This document shows, one piece after another, positions 33,835 to 40,929 of a stretch of DNA of 64,000 bases. Every line of letters starts with the position of its first letter. The stretch's first letter is position 1. Position numbers and translations under genes: made by a program. Under the pieces are notes generated by a model, which was not told the DNA's origin, made no database searches, and saw only the letters and a list, made by a program, of their open reading frames with translations. The stretch is from Natronomonas halophila (GTDB lineage Archaea; Halobacteriota; Halobacteria; Halobacteriales; Haloarculaceae), in NCBI RefSeq assembly GCF_013391085.1, contig NZ_CP058334.1, positions 248,001 to 312,000 of the forward strand. Reading direction: 5' to 3'.

Positions 33835-33916
33835 ACCAGATCTGTCGTTCTCGCGGTCACGACAACTGCTAGTGAGTGCCTCGCTTCGTTCAGTTAGTAC
33901 CCTCCTCAGTCCGAAG

Positions 33917-34303
33917 TTATTCCTCGTCAGGTGGTTCGAGTGGGACTCGTCCGACCTCAATCTCTTCGTAGTCTTTCTCGGACGAGAGCACGTCCATCCC
34001 ACGCGTTTCCGCAGTCGCTGCGTGGAACGCGTCGAACGACGTCATCCCCTCGTCGTAGTAGTTAACGGCTTTCAGAACGACCTGTTTCTCTTCCTCGCTC
34101 TGCACCGGGACGAGTTCGAGCAGGTTCGCCACCAGCGGAACGTAATCGAACTCGTATCGTTCCCGGGCGAGGAGGAGTTCGAGGTACGAGAACGGTGATG
34201 TCTCGACGTCGTACTCCGCGAGGGCGTCCTTTGCGGAGCCCTGCAACCAATCGGAATCTTTGGCGAGTGCGAGCAGAAAATCCGTTTCGACGTACACCGT
34301 CAT
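33917..34303 (-). CDS. PIN-domain toxin (VapC-like)
   Basis: A 128-residue PIN ribonuclease-fold protein. The acidic metal ligands are Asp8 in VETDFLLAL, Glu in SYLELLLA, and the SFDAFHAATA motif near residue 90. It starts 4 nt inside the end of the AbrB-like gene (ATGA), the usual antitoxin-then-toxin order. VapC toxins cleave tRNA or rRNA, and the target here is unknown. The module sits in the accessory island behind aroQ. Confidence 0.88.
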   Translation of the reverse strand: MTVYVETDFLLALAKDSDWLQGSAKDALAEYDVETSPFSYLELLLARERYEFDYVPLVANLLELVPVQSEEEKQVVLKAVNYYDEGMTSFDAFHAATAETRGMDVLSSEKDYEEIEVGRVPLEPPDEE

Positions 34304-34545
34304 CTGTCGCCGCCGGCTTTCTCAGCTTCGTCTTTCGCCTCTGCCTCGATGTCCTCTCGGATATCCTCAACGGGTGCATCGTGAAGCTCACCTGCCGCTT
34401 CGCGGACAGCGGCGAGTGGGTCGTCCGCGACCGGGATCAGTTCGATTCTGTCCTCGTACATGACGATGTGATACTTCTGGCCGTACTTCTCGCGCACCTC
34501 CTTCGGGATGTACAGCCGCCCCTGTGCATCCGTTTCTGCTGACAT
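34300..34545 (-). CDS. AbrB/SpoVT-type antitoxin
   Basis: An 81-residue protein starting MSAETDAQGRLYIPKEVREKYG. The swapped-hairpin AbrB DNA-binding domain occupies residues 1-50, followed by an acidic C-terminal tail expected to wrap the PIN toxin. The ATG at 34545 fits the family; the frame is open 13 codons further upstream. It is co-translated with the toxin through the ATGA overlap and probably autorepresses the operon. Confidence 0.85.
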   Translation of the reverse strand: MSAETDAQGRLYIPKEVREKYGQKYHIVMYEDRIELIPVADDPLAAVREAAGELHDAPVEDIREDIEAEAKDEAEKAGGDR

Positions 34546-34629
34546 AGAGAAGTATATGTTACCACAGACAAAGAATCTTACCATCAGACTGAGACTGATG
34601 GTTCAAACAAGATTTTTTCAATAGTGCGT

Positions 34630-34680
34630 ATGGTGGCTTTCAGCTATCTGAACAAAGTCGATCAACGGGAGTCTCGGTAG
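34630..34680 (+). pseudogene. Displaced aroQ tail, copy B
   Basis: This fragment reads MVAFSYLNKVDQRESR and a stop. The last ten residues match chorismate mutase except for Glu to Asp, while the codons differ at six places, five of them synonymous (for example AGT/TCT for Ser and AGG/CGG for Arg). It is therefore a tail from a diverged relative of the gene, not a recent local duplicate. It marks the right edge of the VapBC-carrying segment. Confidence 0.75.
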
Positions 34681-34794
34681 CTCACAACGCGGATTTGTAC
34701 TATAATTTCACGTTAGAATGGCCTGATTAGCTGCTCGGTAGAGCCCGCAGATGTTCCGGTTATGTTAGTTGCGGCCATGGTGTTTCCTCTCGGC

Positions 34795-34956
34795 CTACAA
34801 GTCGTAAATGAACCTATCAATTAGCCAGTTGGCGATAAAGAGTCCTGCGCAAAAGACGACTGATAAAAGCGTACCGGCGAGCGTACCAAACTGCTTCTAT
34901 CCGATGAGGAACCCAACGCCCACGATAAAACTGCCAATAATGATTCGCCAGTCCAT
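34795..34956 (-). pseudogene. Small membrane protein gene with in-frame amber stop
   Basis: The frame starts MDWRIIIGSFIVGVGFLIG, then has TAG (34897-34899), and continues as KQFGTLAGTLLSVVFCAG with a second hydrophobic helix to a TAG at 34795. Together it would be a 53-residue two-helix protein. The symmetry of the halves suggests either a recent nonsense mutation or read-through. The neighbouring genes are similar two-helix proteins. Confidence 0.55.
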
Positions 34957-34995
34957 CTCTTAACTATCGAAGTGGGAATGATAAGCACACGCTTC

Positions 34996-35190
34996 TTACG
35001 CACCGTCTCGGAAGGCTGCTACTATCCTGACACCCACGAGACCGTAGACGAACCCGATGAGACCGAGATAGAATCCAGCGTAGAGAGCCCATCTCTCGCC
35101 CATTATATCCGGGGACAATATGGTGAACCCCCCATAAAGTGCGAGGAGGATGGCGAACAGTTCAAGCAGGAGGGCTTTTTGAACGGACAT
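34996..35190 (-). CDS. Small two-helix membrane protein (64 aa)
   Basis: A 64-residue protein, MSVQKALLLELFAILLALYGG, with two predicted membrane helices (about 5-27 and 36-57), separated by a short loop (SPDIMGERW). It ends in a basic/polar tail. Upstream on the minus strand is an AT-rich TTTATTG box. There is no known family; it belongs to the cluster of micro membrane proteins in the accessory island. Confidence 0.7.
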   Translation of the reverse strand: MSVQKALLLELFAILLALYGGFTILSPDIMGERWALYAGFYLGLIGFVYGLVGVRIVAAFRDGA

Positions 35191-35328
35191 CTCGGTGGGT
35201 GTATCTTTTTGGCCATCAATAAATCTCTAATGTCTATCCTCCCTGTATCGCTCACGATGGCTGATTTGCCTCTACTGGGCGTTCCAGCGAGGATCGACTG
35301 AATCGACTCCGAAAACGAGCGTACGTAT

Positions 35329-35514
35329 CTATCGGAGACCTTTAGCGGTGAGGAAGGCTACTCCTATCGCAACGACCCCACCAATCAGGAATCCAACGCC
35401 AGATTCTAAAACAACGTAAAGGGGGCATCCAATTCCAAAAAACGCCAACCCGGTAGCGGCAAGAAGTATCCTGAACTTCGTGTCGATAACTGCCATCTCT
35501 TCGAATCGACTCAT
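35329..35514 (-). CDS. Small two-helix membrane protein (61 aa)
   Basis: A 61-residue protein, MSRFEEMAVIDTKFRILLAATG, with two hydrophobic helices (LLAATGLAFFGIGCPLYVV and GVGFLIGGVVAIGVAFL) and a basic end. A GATATATTAAAC box lies about 30 nt upstream. The function is unknown. It is similar in architecture, but not in sequence, to its neighbour at 34996. Confidence 0.7.
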   Translation of the reverse strand: MSRFEEMAVIDTKFRILLAATGLAFFGIGCPLYVVLESGVGFLIGGVVAIGVAFLTAKGLR

Positions 35515-35573
35515 TTGCTAAACCACTTGACAGCCGTTTAATATATCGCTTGGGTTGGCTAATTCGGCCCCTC

Positions 35574-35612
35574 TATCGACCGATTCGCATATCTCTGTTC
35601 AGGGAAACCCGT
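35574..35612 (+). repeat. 39-bp direct repeat, copy 1
   Basis: Begins TATCGACCGATTC and ends GAAACCCGT; it matches 37086-37124 at 36 of 39 positions in the same orientation. It lies directly before the antitoxin fragment. The second copy lies 12 nt after the stop of the response regulator, so the pair brackets the broken RelBE genes and the response-regulator gene. Confidence 0.85.
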
Positions 35613-35625
35613 AGATTGGCGACCG

Positions 35626-35784
35626 GTGGCCTACTGCGCTAATCTGCGCGATGCGATCGAGTTCCCGACGTTCGACCGCGACGAACTGGTTGCCCTCCTC
35701 GAAGCCGAGGAGGACATTCGCCAGGGGCGAATCATGAGCGCCGAGGAGGCGCGCGAGCGGTTCGGCACGGACGGCGATGAGTGA
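35626..35784 (+). CDS. RelB-like antitoxin, possibly N-terminally truncated
   Basis: A 52-residue frame with a GTG start. The C-terminal part DRDELVALLEAEEDIRQGRIMSAEEARERFG looks like haloarchaeal antitoxins paired with RelE toxins. The start region is short and abuts the 39-bp repeat, so the original N-terminus may have been replaced. Its TGA stop is followed in the same frame by RelE-like sequence lacking a start codon. Confidence 0.55.
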   Translation: MAYCANLRDAIEFPTFDRDELVALLEAEEDIRQGRIMSAEEARERFGTDGDE

Positions 35785-36060
35785 GGCGACTGGACGTGGG
35801 AACTCTCATCGAAGGCCCAAGACGACCTCGCCGCGCTCGACTCCCACGAGCAAGACCGTATTCTCGACAAACTCGACGAAATCGTCGATTCGCCGTGGCG
35901 CGACCCACCCGATTACGGCGAACCACTCCAGAACAGTCCACGGAAGAAAATGCGCGTTGGTGGGTTCCGTCCCGCCGTGACGTTCCGTCAGAACGAACGG
36001 CGCATCGTGGTTGTTCGAATCAAGCGCCGTGGTGGTGCATACACCGCCGACGATGACTGA
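35777..36060 (+). pseudogene. RelE-like toxin, frameshifted start
   Basis: The frame from 35788 reads DWTWELSSKAQDDLAALDSH..., then PWRDPPDYGEPLQNSP and a final RKKMRVGGFR...RIVVVRIKRRGG, the RelE/ParE ribonuclease fold. The only nearby start is ATGAGTGAG at 35777, which is out of frame by one nucleotide; restoring a base between 35784 and 35788 would give a normal start overlapping the antitoxin (ATGA). So the toxin is probably not translated from its usual start. Confidence 0.65.
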
Positions 36061-36115
36061 GTATACGGCGAAGGAAGCGGCAAGATAGACGAAATCCGTA
36101 ACGTCAGTCCGAGAC

Positions 36116-36148
36116 CTGAGCAAAGTTGAGCAGCGCGGGTCTCGGCAG
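36116..36148 (+). pseudogene. Displaced aroQ tail, copy C (degenerate)
   Basis: Reads LSKVEQRGSR followed by CAG where aroQ has TAG, so the stop is lost. The following 80 nt resemble those after copy B, including the shared CTC-x-GTAGAGCC motif (34736 area and 36207-36217). It marks the right edge of the second inserted segment. The higher divergence suggests it is the older of the two. Confidence 0.65.
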
Positions 36149-36284
36149 CGCACAATATGTGTTTTTACAACACTTTATTTTATACTATACACTAACGATT
36201 ATATCCTCAGTAGAGCCTGCAAAGGCATCGCAATCGGTGAGTGTTGCTCGGTGAAATTAGGGACAACACCTAAGACCGGGACGT

Positions 36285-37073
36285 ATGAACACCAGTCATA
36301 CTTCTTCCTCTATGAGTTCATTCACCTTTGAGGGAATCACCGTTCTTCACGTTGACGATGAACCCGGATTCACGGAACTGGTTACAGACTTCCTCAAACG
36401 TGAAGATTCGACGTTAGCGATCTGTAACGCGACAAGCGTAGACGAGGCATTATCGATTCTTCAGGAGACGGAAATCGACTGTATCGTGAGCGACTACGAT
36501 ATGCCGGGAAAGGACGGGCTTGACTTCTTGGAACTGGTTCGGGACGAGTACCCGAAGCTGCCATTTATCCTGTTTACAGGTCGCGGTTCAGAACAGATTG
36601 CGAGTGAGGCGATTTCTGCTGGCGTCACTGAGTACCTCCAGAAAGAAGGCGGGTCAGAGCAATACAAGATTCTCGCCAATCGAATCCGAAATTCCGTCCA
36701 GAGCGTTCGTGCCGAGGAGGCTGTTAAACGAACGGAGGAACGCTATCATAACTTGGTGGATACGGCCCCGATTCCGATTGTTCTGTTTAATCAAGAGAGA
36801 CGTGCCGTCTACTCGAATGAGGCAGCGGTGGCGTTCCTCGATGCCGATTCACACGCCGAGATAGAAGGAAAACGAATGGTCGATTTTCTCCATCCCGACG
36901 ATAGAGATGTCGCACTCGAACGCTTCGAGCGACTCATGGCCGAAGACCAGTCATTGCCCGAGTTAGAATTCCGAATCAAGACTATTGACGGTGAAATCAA
37001 ACCTGCGACAGTTGCGACTGCTCACGGCTACTACCATGGAGAGGAAGTCGGTCAAGTAATGGTCTATAAATGA
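36285..37073 (+). CDS. Response regulator receiver-PAS protein
   Basis: A 262-residue two-domain signalling protein. The N-terminal CheY-like receiver has VDDEP for the acid pocket, phosphoacceptor Asp in VSDYDMPGKDG, the T in LFTGRG, and Lys in YLQKEGG. The C-terminal PAS domain starts at RYHNLVDTAPIPIV. There is no kinase, HTH or HalX domain, and the gene stops 12 nt before a 39-bp repeat, so the 3' part could have been lost. Codon usage is less GC-rich than the core genes around it. Confidence 0.85.
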   Translation: MNTSHTSSSMSSFTFEGITVLHVDDEPGFTELVTDFLKREDSTLAICNATSVDEALSILQETEIDCIVSDYDMPGKDGLDFLELVRDEYPKLPFILFTGRGSEQIASEAISAGVTEYLQKEGGSEQYKILANRIRNSVQSVRAEEAVKRTEERYHNLVDTAPIPIVLFNQERRAVYSNEAAVAFLDADSHAEIEGKRMVDFLHPDDRDVALERFERLMAEDQSLPELEFRIKTIDGEIKPATVATAHGYYHGEEVGQVMVYK

Positions 37074-37085
37074 GCCATTCTACGA

Positions 37086-37124
37086 TATCGACCGATTCAC
37101 ATCTCTCTGTTCAGGGGAACCCGT
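37086..37124 (+). repeat. 39-bp direct repeat, copy 2
   Basis: Second copy of the element at 35574-35612, with three substitutions. It begins 12 nt after the stop codon of the receiver-PAS gene. The following sequence up to 37320 holds no gene that I can support. Confidence 0.85.
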
Positions 37125-37261
37125 CGTAACTCGATAGACACCGACCCGCAGCGACAGACATGGTTTCAGCCCAAAAACGGCTTGGCGATTCTGGCGTCGT
37201 TTCGGTCCCCTCACGAGGAGCCGTATCTGTTAGCGGAATAAACTCGGTAAGACAGCAGATT

Positions 37262-37279
37262 GGCGGGTACAGACCCGCC
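37262..37279. terminator. Perfect hairpin, possible terminator or regulatory stem
   Basis: GGCGGGT (37262-37268) and ACCCGCC (37273-37279) form a 7-bp stem with the loop ACAG, about 40 nt before the gene at 37321. No T-run follows on either strand, so a terminator role is weakly supported. Confidence 0.35.
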
Positions 37280-37320
37280 TTAGACAGGGATATTAGGCAT
37301 CGCCCAGTATCCATCGTTGA

Positions 37321-37584
37321 ATGCCCTCCTCTCCACCCTTCGTCGACCCGGCCACAGGCGAACTGGATATCGCTCAGATTATCTCGGAAGCCGTTCCGCT
37401 CGGCCGACTCATCGGCTTGTTCGCCGTAATCGGGTTCATCCCGTTCAGTATCGGGGCCTTCGGATACGGAAATTCAACCGTCGGGGTGGTCTTCGTGCTC
37501 CTCGCACAGTTCGTTCTCGCCGTCGGTGCCGGTGTCGTTCTCATCTACGTCATCGTTCGCGGTACGCAACTGGCCGAGGAGTAA
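37321..37584 (+). CDS. Small membrane protein (87 aa)
   Basis: An 87-residue protein, MPSSPPFVDPATGELDIAQ, with a soluble N-terminal stretch followed by two hydrophobic helices (about 30-50 and 55-80). A GATATTAG box lies about 30 nt upstream. The GELDIAQIISEAVPLGRLIGLFAV sequence looks like a conserved haloarchaeal membrane protein, but I know no function. Confidence 0.72.
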   Translation: MPSSPPFVDPATGELDIAQIISEAVPLGRLIGLFAVIGFIPFSIGAFGYGNSTVGVVFVLLAQFVLAVGAGVVLIYVIVRGTQLAEE

Positions 37585-37604
37585 GTCCCCCGAACCAAGC
37601 ATCC

Positions 37605-37991
37605 TCAGTCTTCGGCAGCGGCCCCTGCAGTGGGGCGACCATCGATGTCGTCGAGGGGTTCGTCACCTTCGGCTATGTCGTCGACGGCGTCCTGAATCTC
37701 GTCCGTTCGGGGCCGGCGGTCGACGCGCTCGTTGACCGCTTCGAGCCGGTCGATGACCTCGTCGATGTCCTCGCTGAGCGTCTCCTCGACGTTCTCAGCG
37801 ACTTCCTGAGACATCCACTCGGGGTCGAAGCGGGCCATCTTCCAGGCGACGTGAATCGCATAGGAAACGAGCACGCCGAGGCCGAACGCGATGCCGATTT
37901 CGTTTCGGACGACGATGATGAGCAGGACCGAAACGAAGATGATGGCTCCGTAGGCGAGGTCGGTCAAGTAGTCTACACGGCGTGGTTTCAT
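37605..37991 (-). CDS. Membrane protein with coiled-coil tail
   Basis: A 128-residue protein, MKPRRVDYLTDLAYGAIIFV. Two membrane helices lie in the first 50 residues, followed by an acidic, heptad-like segment EVAENVEETLSEDIDEVIDRLEAVNERVDRR that probably forms a cytosolic coiled coil, and a Gly/Ala/Asp end. It converges with the 87-residue gene. Function unknown. Confidence 0.75.
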   Translation of the reverse strand: MKPRRVDYLTDLAYGAIIFVSVLLIIVVRNEIGIAFGLGVLVSYAIHVAWKMARFDPEWMSQEVAENVEETLSEDIDEVIDRLEAVNERVDRRPRTDEIQDAVDDIAEGDEPLDDIDGRPTAGAAAED

Positions 37992-38119
37992 CGGTGTGTT
38001 CCGTACATGGTGTGGTGTTTGTCGGGTGTCGCTTGCCGCTTATCGAGCGGAACGCTATGCGAGCGATGGTCGCAAAAATCGGATATAGTCTACCGGTGCC
38101 GTAAGGCGTCGGTAGTCAG

Positions 38120-38314
38120 TTAAGCGCGAACGACGTTCGTCGCGCGGGGGCCCTTGGGGGCGTCCTCGATCTCGAATTCGATTTCGGTGCCTTCGGTAAG
38201 GTCCTCGCCGCCAACGTCCTCCATGTGGAAGAAAACGTCCTCGTCGGAGTCCTCAGTCTCGATAAAGCCGTAACCGCCTGTGTCGTTGAAGAAATCAACA
38301 GTTCCGTTAGCCAT
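38120..38314 (-). CDS. cspA: Cold-shock domain protein
   Basis: A 64-residue single cold-shock domain that binds single-stranded RNA or DNA. The RNP motifs are GYGFIE and DVFFHM, in the pattern GTVDFFNDTGGYGFIETED. The start is the ATG at 38314 (MANGTVDFF); the frame extends upstream but is not domain-like. A CTTATCC box about 30 nt upstream fits a short leader. Haloarchaea often carry several copies acting as RNA chaperones. Confidence 0.93.
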   Translation of the reverse strand: MANGTVDFFNDTGGYGFIETEDSDEDVFFHMEDVGGEDLTEGTEIEFEIEDAPKGPRATNVVRA

Positions 38315-38513
38315 TGCAATTAAATAGTGACCTGCGACACGGATAAGGGTTTGTATATGAATACTCGACACCCGATTTAGCATAAATTCGTATTCCAAAT
38401 ATCGGTTCTGATGGTCGTTCGAACACGCACTTATTCAATACGGAGCAAACATCACGGTAGAGGCAGAAAGGCAGTGGGCCTCCCGGTTTCAGAATCCACG
38501 CAGTCGTGCGAAT

Positions 38514-39320
38514 TTACCGATGGGTCTCGAACCAGTCGACGGCGAAATCGACCAGTTCTGGCTGACTGAGGAGTGTCGCGTCGGCGGCACCAACCGACCC
38601 CTTCTCGGCGCCGAACTCGGATTCGAAGGCCGCGCCGACGTCCTCGAAATCCTCCGTCGTCGTCACGATGTCGTCGTAACTGACCATCACGCGCTCGTCG
38701 TCCTCGATGACTGGCGCTCGGTGACTGACGTGCTCTTTCTCGAAATCAGCGCGGTGTTCGGCGAGATGCAACGACGTGTTGACGTCGTGACCGACGCCGA
38801 GCAGAAGGACGCGGCCGTCGCGGTCGTAGACCTCGGCGAGCGGCGACCCATCGCCGAGGCCGTAATCGTAGCTGTGGTCGGCGACGATTGCGTCGGCGTC
38901 GGCACCCCACGCGGCAAAGGAGCATTCGGGGTGCCGGCTTCGGACTGCGTCGGGGAACGTCCGGAAACACTCGGGGACCGCACCGACGCCACGCGAGGGC
39001 GTCGCCTCGGGACGGAACGGCGGCAGCCGCTCGGGCATCGCCTCGACCCATGCGTCGGGAATCGGCGGGTTCGACCACTTCGCGGAATCGCTGTACTGGG
39101 GCGAATGCGTCGGCACGACGAGCGTTCCCTCCTCGGTGACCGCCCGCTGAAGACCTTCAACGACGGCTTGCTGTTGGCCGGCGACCCACCCTAGCGCGCT
39201 CATCGAGGAATGGACGATGAGCGTCTCGCCGGCCTCGACACCGAGAGCACGGCAGTCGGCAGCGATATCGTCGACGGTGACGGGGCTTTCGACCCGCTCG
39301 ATGGCAGCCTGCTCGGTCAT
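38514..39320 (-). CDS. AAC(3)-family N-acetyltransferase
   Basis: A 268-residue protein of the antibiotic N3-acetyltransferase (YokD/AAC(3)) family. LIVHSSMSALGWVAGQQQAVVEGL is the acetyl-CoA entry and VPTHSPQYSDSAKW the substrate loop. LLGVGHDVNTSLHLAEH carries the conserved His. Archaeal members probably act on cell metabolites, and aminoglycoside resistance should not be assumed. The start is taken at 39320 because a TATA-like GAGTATC box lies about 29 nt upstream; an in-frame ATG at 39332 is the alternative. Confidence 0.88.
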   Translation of the reverse strand: MTEQAAIERVESPVTVDDIAADCRALGVEAGETLIVHSSMSALGWVAGQQQAVVEGLQRAVTEEGTLVVPTHSPQYSDSAKWSNPPIPDAWVEAMPERLPPFRPEATPSRGVGAVPECFRTFPDAVRSRHPECSFAAWGADADAIVADHSYDYGLGDGSPLAEVYDRDGRVLLLGVGHDVNTSLHLAEHRADFEKEHVSHRAPVIEDDERVMVSYDDIVTTTEDFEDVGAAFESEFGAEKGSVGAADATLLSQPELVDFAVDWFETHR

Positions 39321-39397
39321 ACGGACGGCCATGTGGCGGGGGATTGAGTATCTTCCCCGGGCGTGGGTATTTGTGGCACCGGGCCGACAGGTTGGGT

Positions 39398-39673
39398 ATG
39401 CCCGAGTGGAAGACGGACGCGACCGACCCCATCATGCGCGTGCTGTATCAGGCCGGCGTCGCCCTGTCGCCGCACAGCATCGTCACCAACATCAAGGAGT
39501 ACGCGGGCGAGGCACCGTCCATCGTGGAGACCCAGGAAACGCTGGAAGCCCTCGAAGCGGAGGGCATGGTCCGGCGACTGGACCGCCCCGAGGAATATTA
39601 CGTCATCACCGACCACGGCGCGGATTACGTCGAGACCGAAATCGACGCGGAAGCGTTCGGCTACGTCGACTGA
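39398..39673 (+). CDS. Winged-helix DNA-binding protein
   Basis: A 91-residue winged-helix protein, MPEWKTDATDPIMRVLYQAG. The recognition helix region is ETQETLEALEAEGMVRRLD, and the wing is EEYYVITDHGADYVE. It resembles small haloarchaeal PadR/MarR-like regulators. The start at 39398 sits about 27 nt after a GTATTTG box. Its target is unknown; it is divergent from the AAC(3) gene and convergent with surE. Confidence 0.82.
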   Translation: MPEWKTDATDPIMRVLYQAGVALSPHSIVTNIKEYAGEAPSIVETQETLEALEAEGMVRRLDRPEEYYVITDHGADYVETEIDAEAFGYVD

Positions 39674-40450
39674 TTACTCCGAGTAGGTCTCAGCGAGGCC
39701 GTCCAGCGCCTCGTGGTGGGTCGTCGTATGTGGCGCGGTCAGCGGCGAGACGCTGACCCGTCCCTCGACGACGGCCCGGCGGTCGCTGCCGAGCGGGTCG
39801 GGAATGTCGCCTTCGGCCATCCGCTCCCAGATGCGGTCGTGGATGGTGACGGTTTCGCCGTCGCGTTCGGCGTCCATCTGGTAGACGTGAGAGGGACGCG
39901 TAATCTCCATGTCGGCGTGGCCCTCCTCCGACGGGAGCGGCGCGTTGACGTTGAGGTAGTCCGCGTCCTCGAAGACGCCGACGTTCATCGCGTGGTCGAT
40001 GAGATACCGGACCGCGCGGGTGGCCTCCCGGAAGTCCTCGGGGTCGGCCTCGAAGTCCTGAAAGGAGATGTCGCCGACCGGGAAGTAGACGGAGGCGGCG
40101 ATGGCGGGTACGCCGAAGAACGCCGCCTCGACGGCCGCGGAGACGGTGCCCGACCGCCCCAGAACGTATTCGCCGAGATTGGCACCCGCGTTGACGCCGG
40201 CGACGACGAGGTCTGGGTCGAGGTCCAGGGCGCCGATGCCGGCGATGACACAGTCGGTCGGCGTCCCGTCGACGGCGTAGCCGAACTCGTGGTCGTGGAG
40301 TTCAACGTGTTTCGAGTGTTGGCGGCCGACCGCGCTCTGGTCGGTTGCCGGCGCCAGCGTGGTCACGTCGGCGATGGCATCGAGTTCCTCGTAGAGCGCC
40401 CGAATCCCGGGCGCGTCGATGCCGTCGTCGTTCGTGAGCAGGATATCCAT
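39674..40450 (-). CDS. surE: 5'-nucleotidase SurE
   Basis: A 258-residue nucleoside 5'-monophosphatase. The N-terminal TNDDGIDAPG provides the metal-binding DD pair and GVNAGANLGEYV the Asn ligand; SGTVSAAVEAAF is the conserved helix. It dephosphorylates 5'- and 3'-NMPs and may help control nucleotide pools. Its stop codon lies directly next to the end of the winged-helix gene on the other strand. No unusual features. Confidence 0.94.
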   Translation of the reverse strand: MDILLTNDDGIDAPGIRALYEELDAIADVTTLAPATDQSAVGRQHSKHVELHDHEFGYAVDGTPTDCVIAGIGALDLDPDLVVAGVNAGANLGEYVLGRSGTVSAAVEAAFFGVPAIAASVYFPVGDISFQDFEADPEDFREATRAVRYLIDHAMNVGVFEDADYLNVNAPLPSEEGHADMEITRPSHVYQMDAERDGETVTIHDRIWERMAEGDIPDPLGSDRRAVVEGRVSVSPLTAPHTTTHHEALDGLAETYSE

Positions 40451-40589
40451 ACCGGTGGTGTGGGCCGCCCTCGCAAAAGTTCATCGCACGCACTCCGGAG
40501 TTTCGATATCGACGGGGCCGACCCGACCGGCGGACGCCGAGAACATGTTCGCCATAATCGATAATCGCCGAGCGCAGCGGCCTTCGGGT

Positions 40590-40892
40590 ATGCTGGATAC
40601 CGATACCCTGTTCGACCGTGAGACACTGCTCGACATTCTGGTCAACGTCGTTCCGGTTGGGATTCTACTCTTCTTCACGCTCCTCTTCCTCGGCTACGGG
40701 TCCTACCCGAGCAATACACTGGTCACCGTGGTCCAGCTATCGCTCATCCTCATCCCCGTGGTCGTGGTCGTCGTCATAACCTATTACGCGGCGAAAGCGG
40801 TCACGAAAGCCGAACAGGCGGGCGGCGACGAGATACCGCCCGGATATTCGTGGGCCGACGCGGAGATGACCCCCGAAGCCGACGACGATTAG
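40590..40892 (+). CDS. DUF6684-like membrane protein
   Basis: A 100-residue protein, MLDTDTLFDRETLLDILVN. It has two membrane helices (about 18-38 and 47-68, Val/Leu-rich), then a conserved acidic/aromatic tail GGDEIPPGYSWADAEM. I recall it as haloarchaeal DUF6684, sometimes found near oxidase genes, but no function is known. The ATG at 40590 excludes a long non-hydrophobic upstream frame. Confidence 0.75.
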   Translation: MLDTDTLFDRETLLDILVNVVPVGILLFFTLLFLGYGSYPSNTLVTVVQLSLILIPVVVVVVITYYAAKAVTKAEQAGGDEIPPGYSWADAEMTPEADDD

Positions 40893-40929
40893 GCCGATAG
40901 CTGGCGGGTCGACAATCGCGGCACGTCCA

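Larger units (their letters stand above)
33727..36148. mobile_element. Candidate nested insertion island behind aroQ
   Basis: This stretch runs from the aroQ stop to the most distant displaced copy of the aroQ tail. It is richer in A/T than the flanks and holds a VapBC-like pair, micro membrane proteins (one with an in-frame stop) and a broken RelBE pair. The two tail copies split it into 33727-34680 and 34681-36148, as if two insertions had used the same site. No integrase gene is present, so any mobility was supplied in trans or has been lost. Confidence 0.5.

Noticed and set aside
33742-34002. A minus-strand frame of 86 codons between aroQ and the VapC gene
   Set aside because: It overlaps the VapC 3' part and gains its only familiar peptide from the inverted aroQ fragment; it looks like a remnant, not a gene.
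35777-35980. A 67-codon frame starting at the ATG before the RelE-like sequence
   Set aside because: It reads the toxin DNA in the wrong frame and gives an Arg/Ser/Thr-rich peptide; it is the consequence of the frameshift.
36149-36284. AT-rich sequence before the receiver-PAS gene as a replication origin
   Set aside because: No Orc1/Cdc6 gene or repeated origin boxes are nearby; the AT-richness is explained by island DNA and a promoter.
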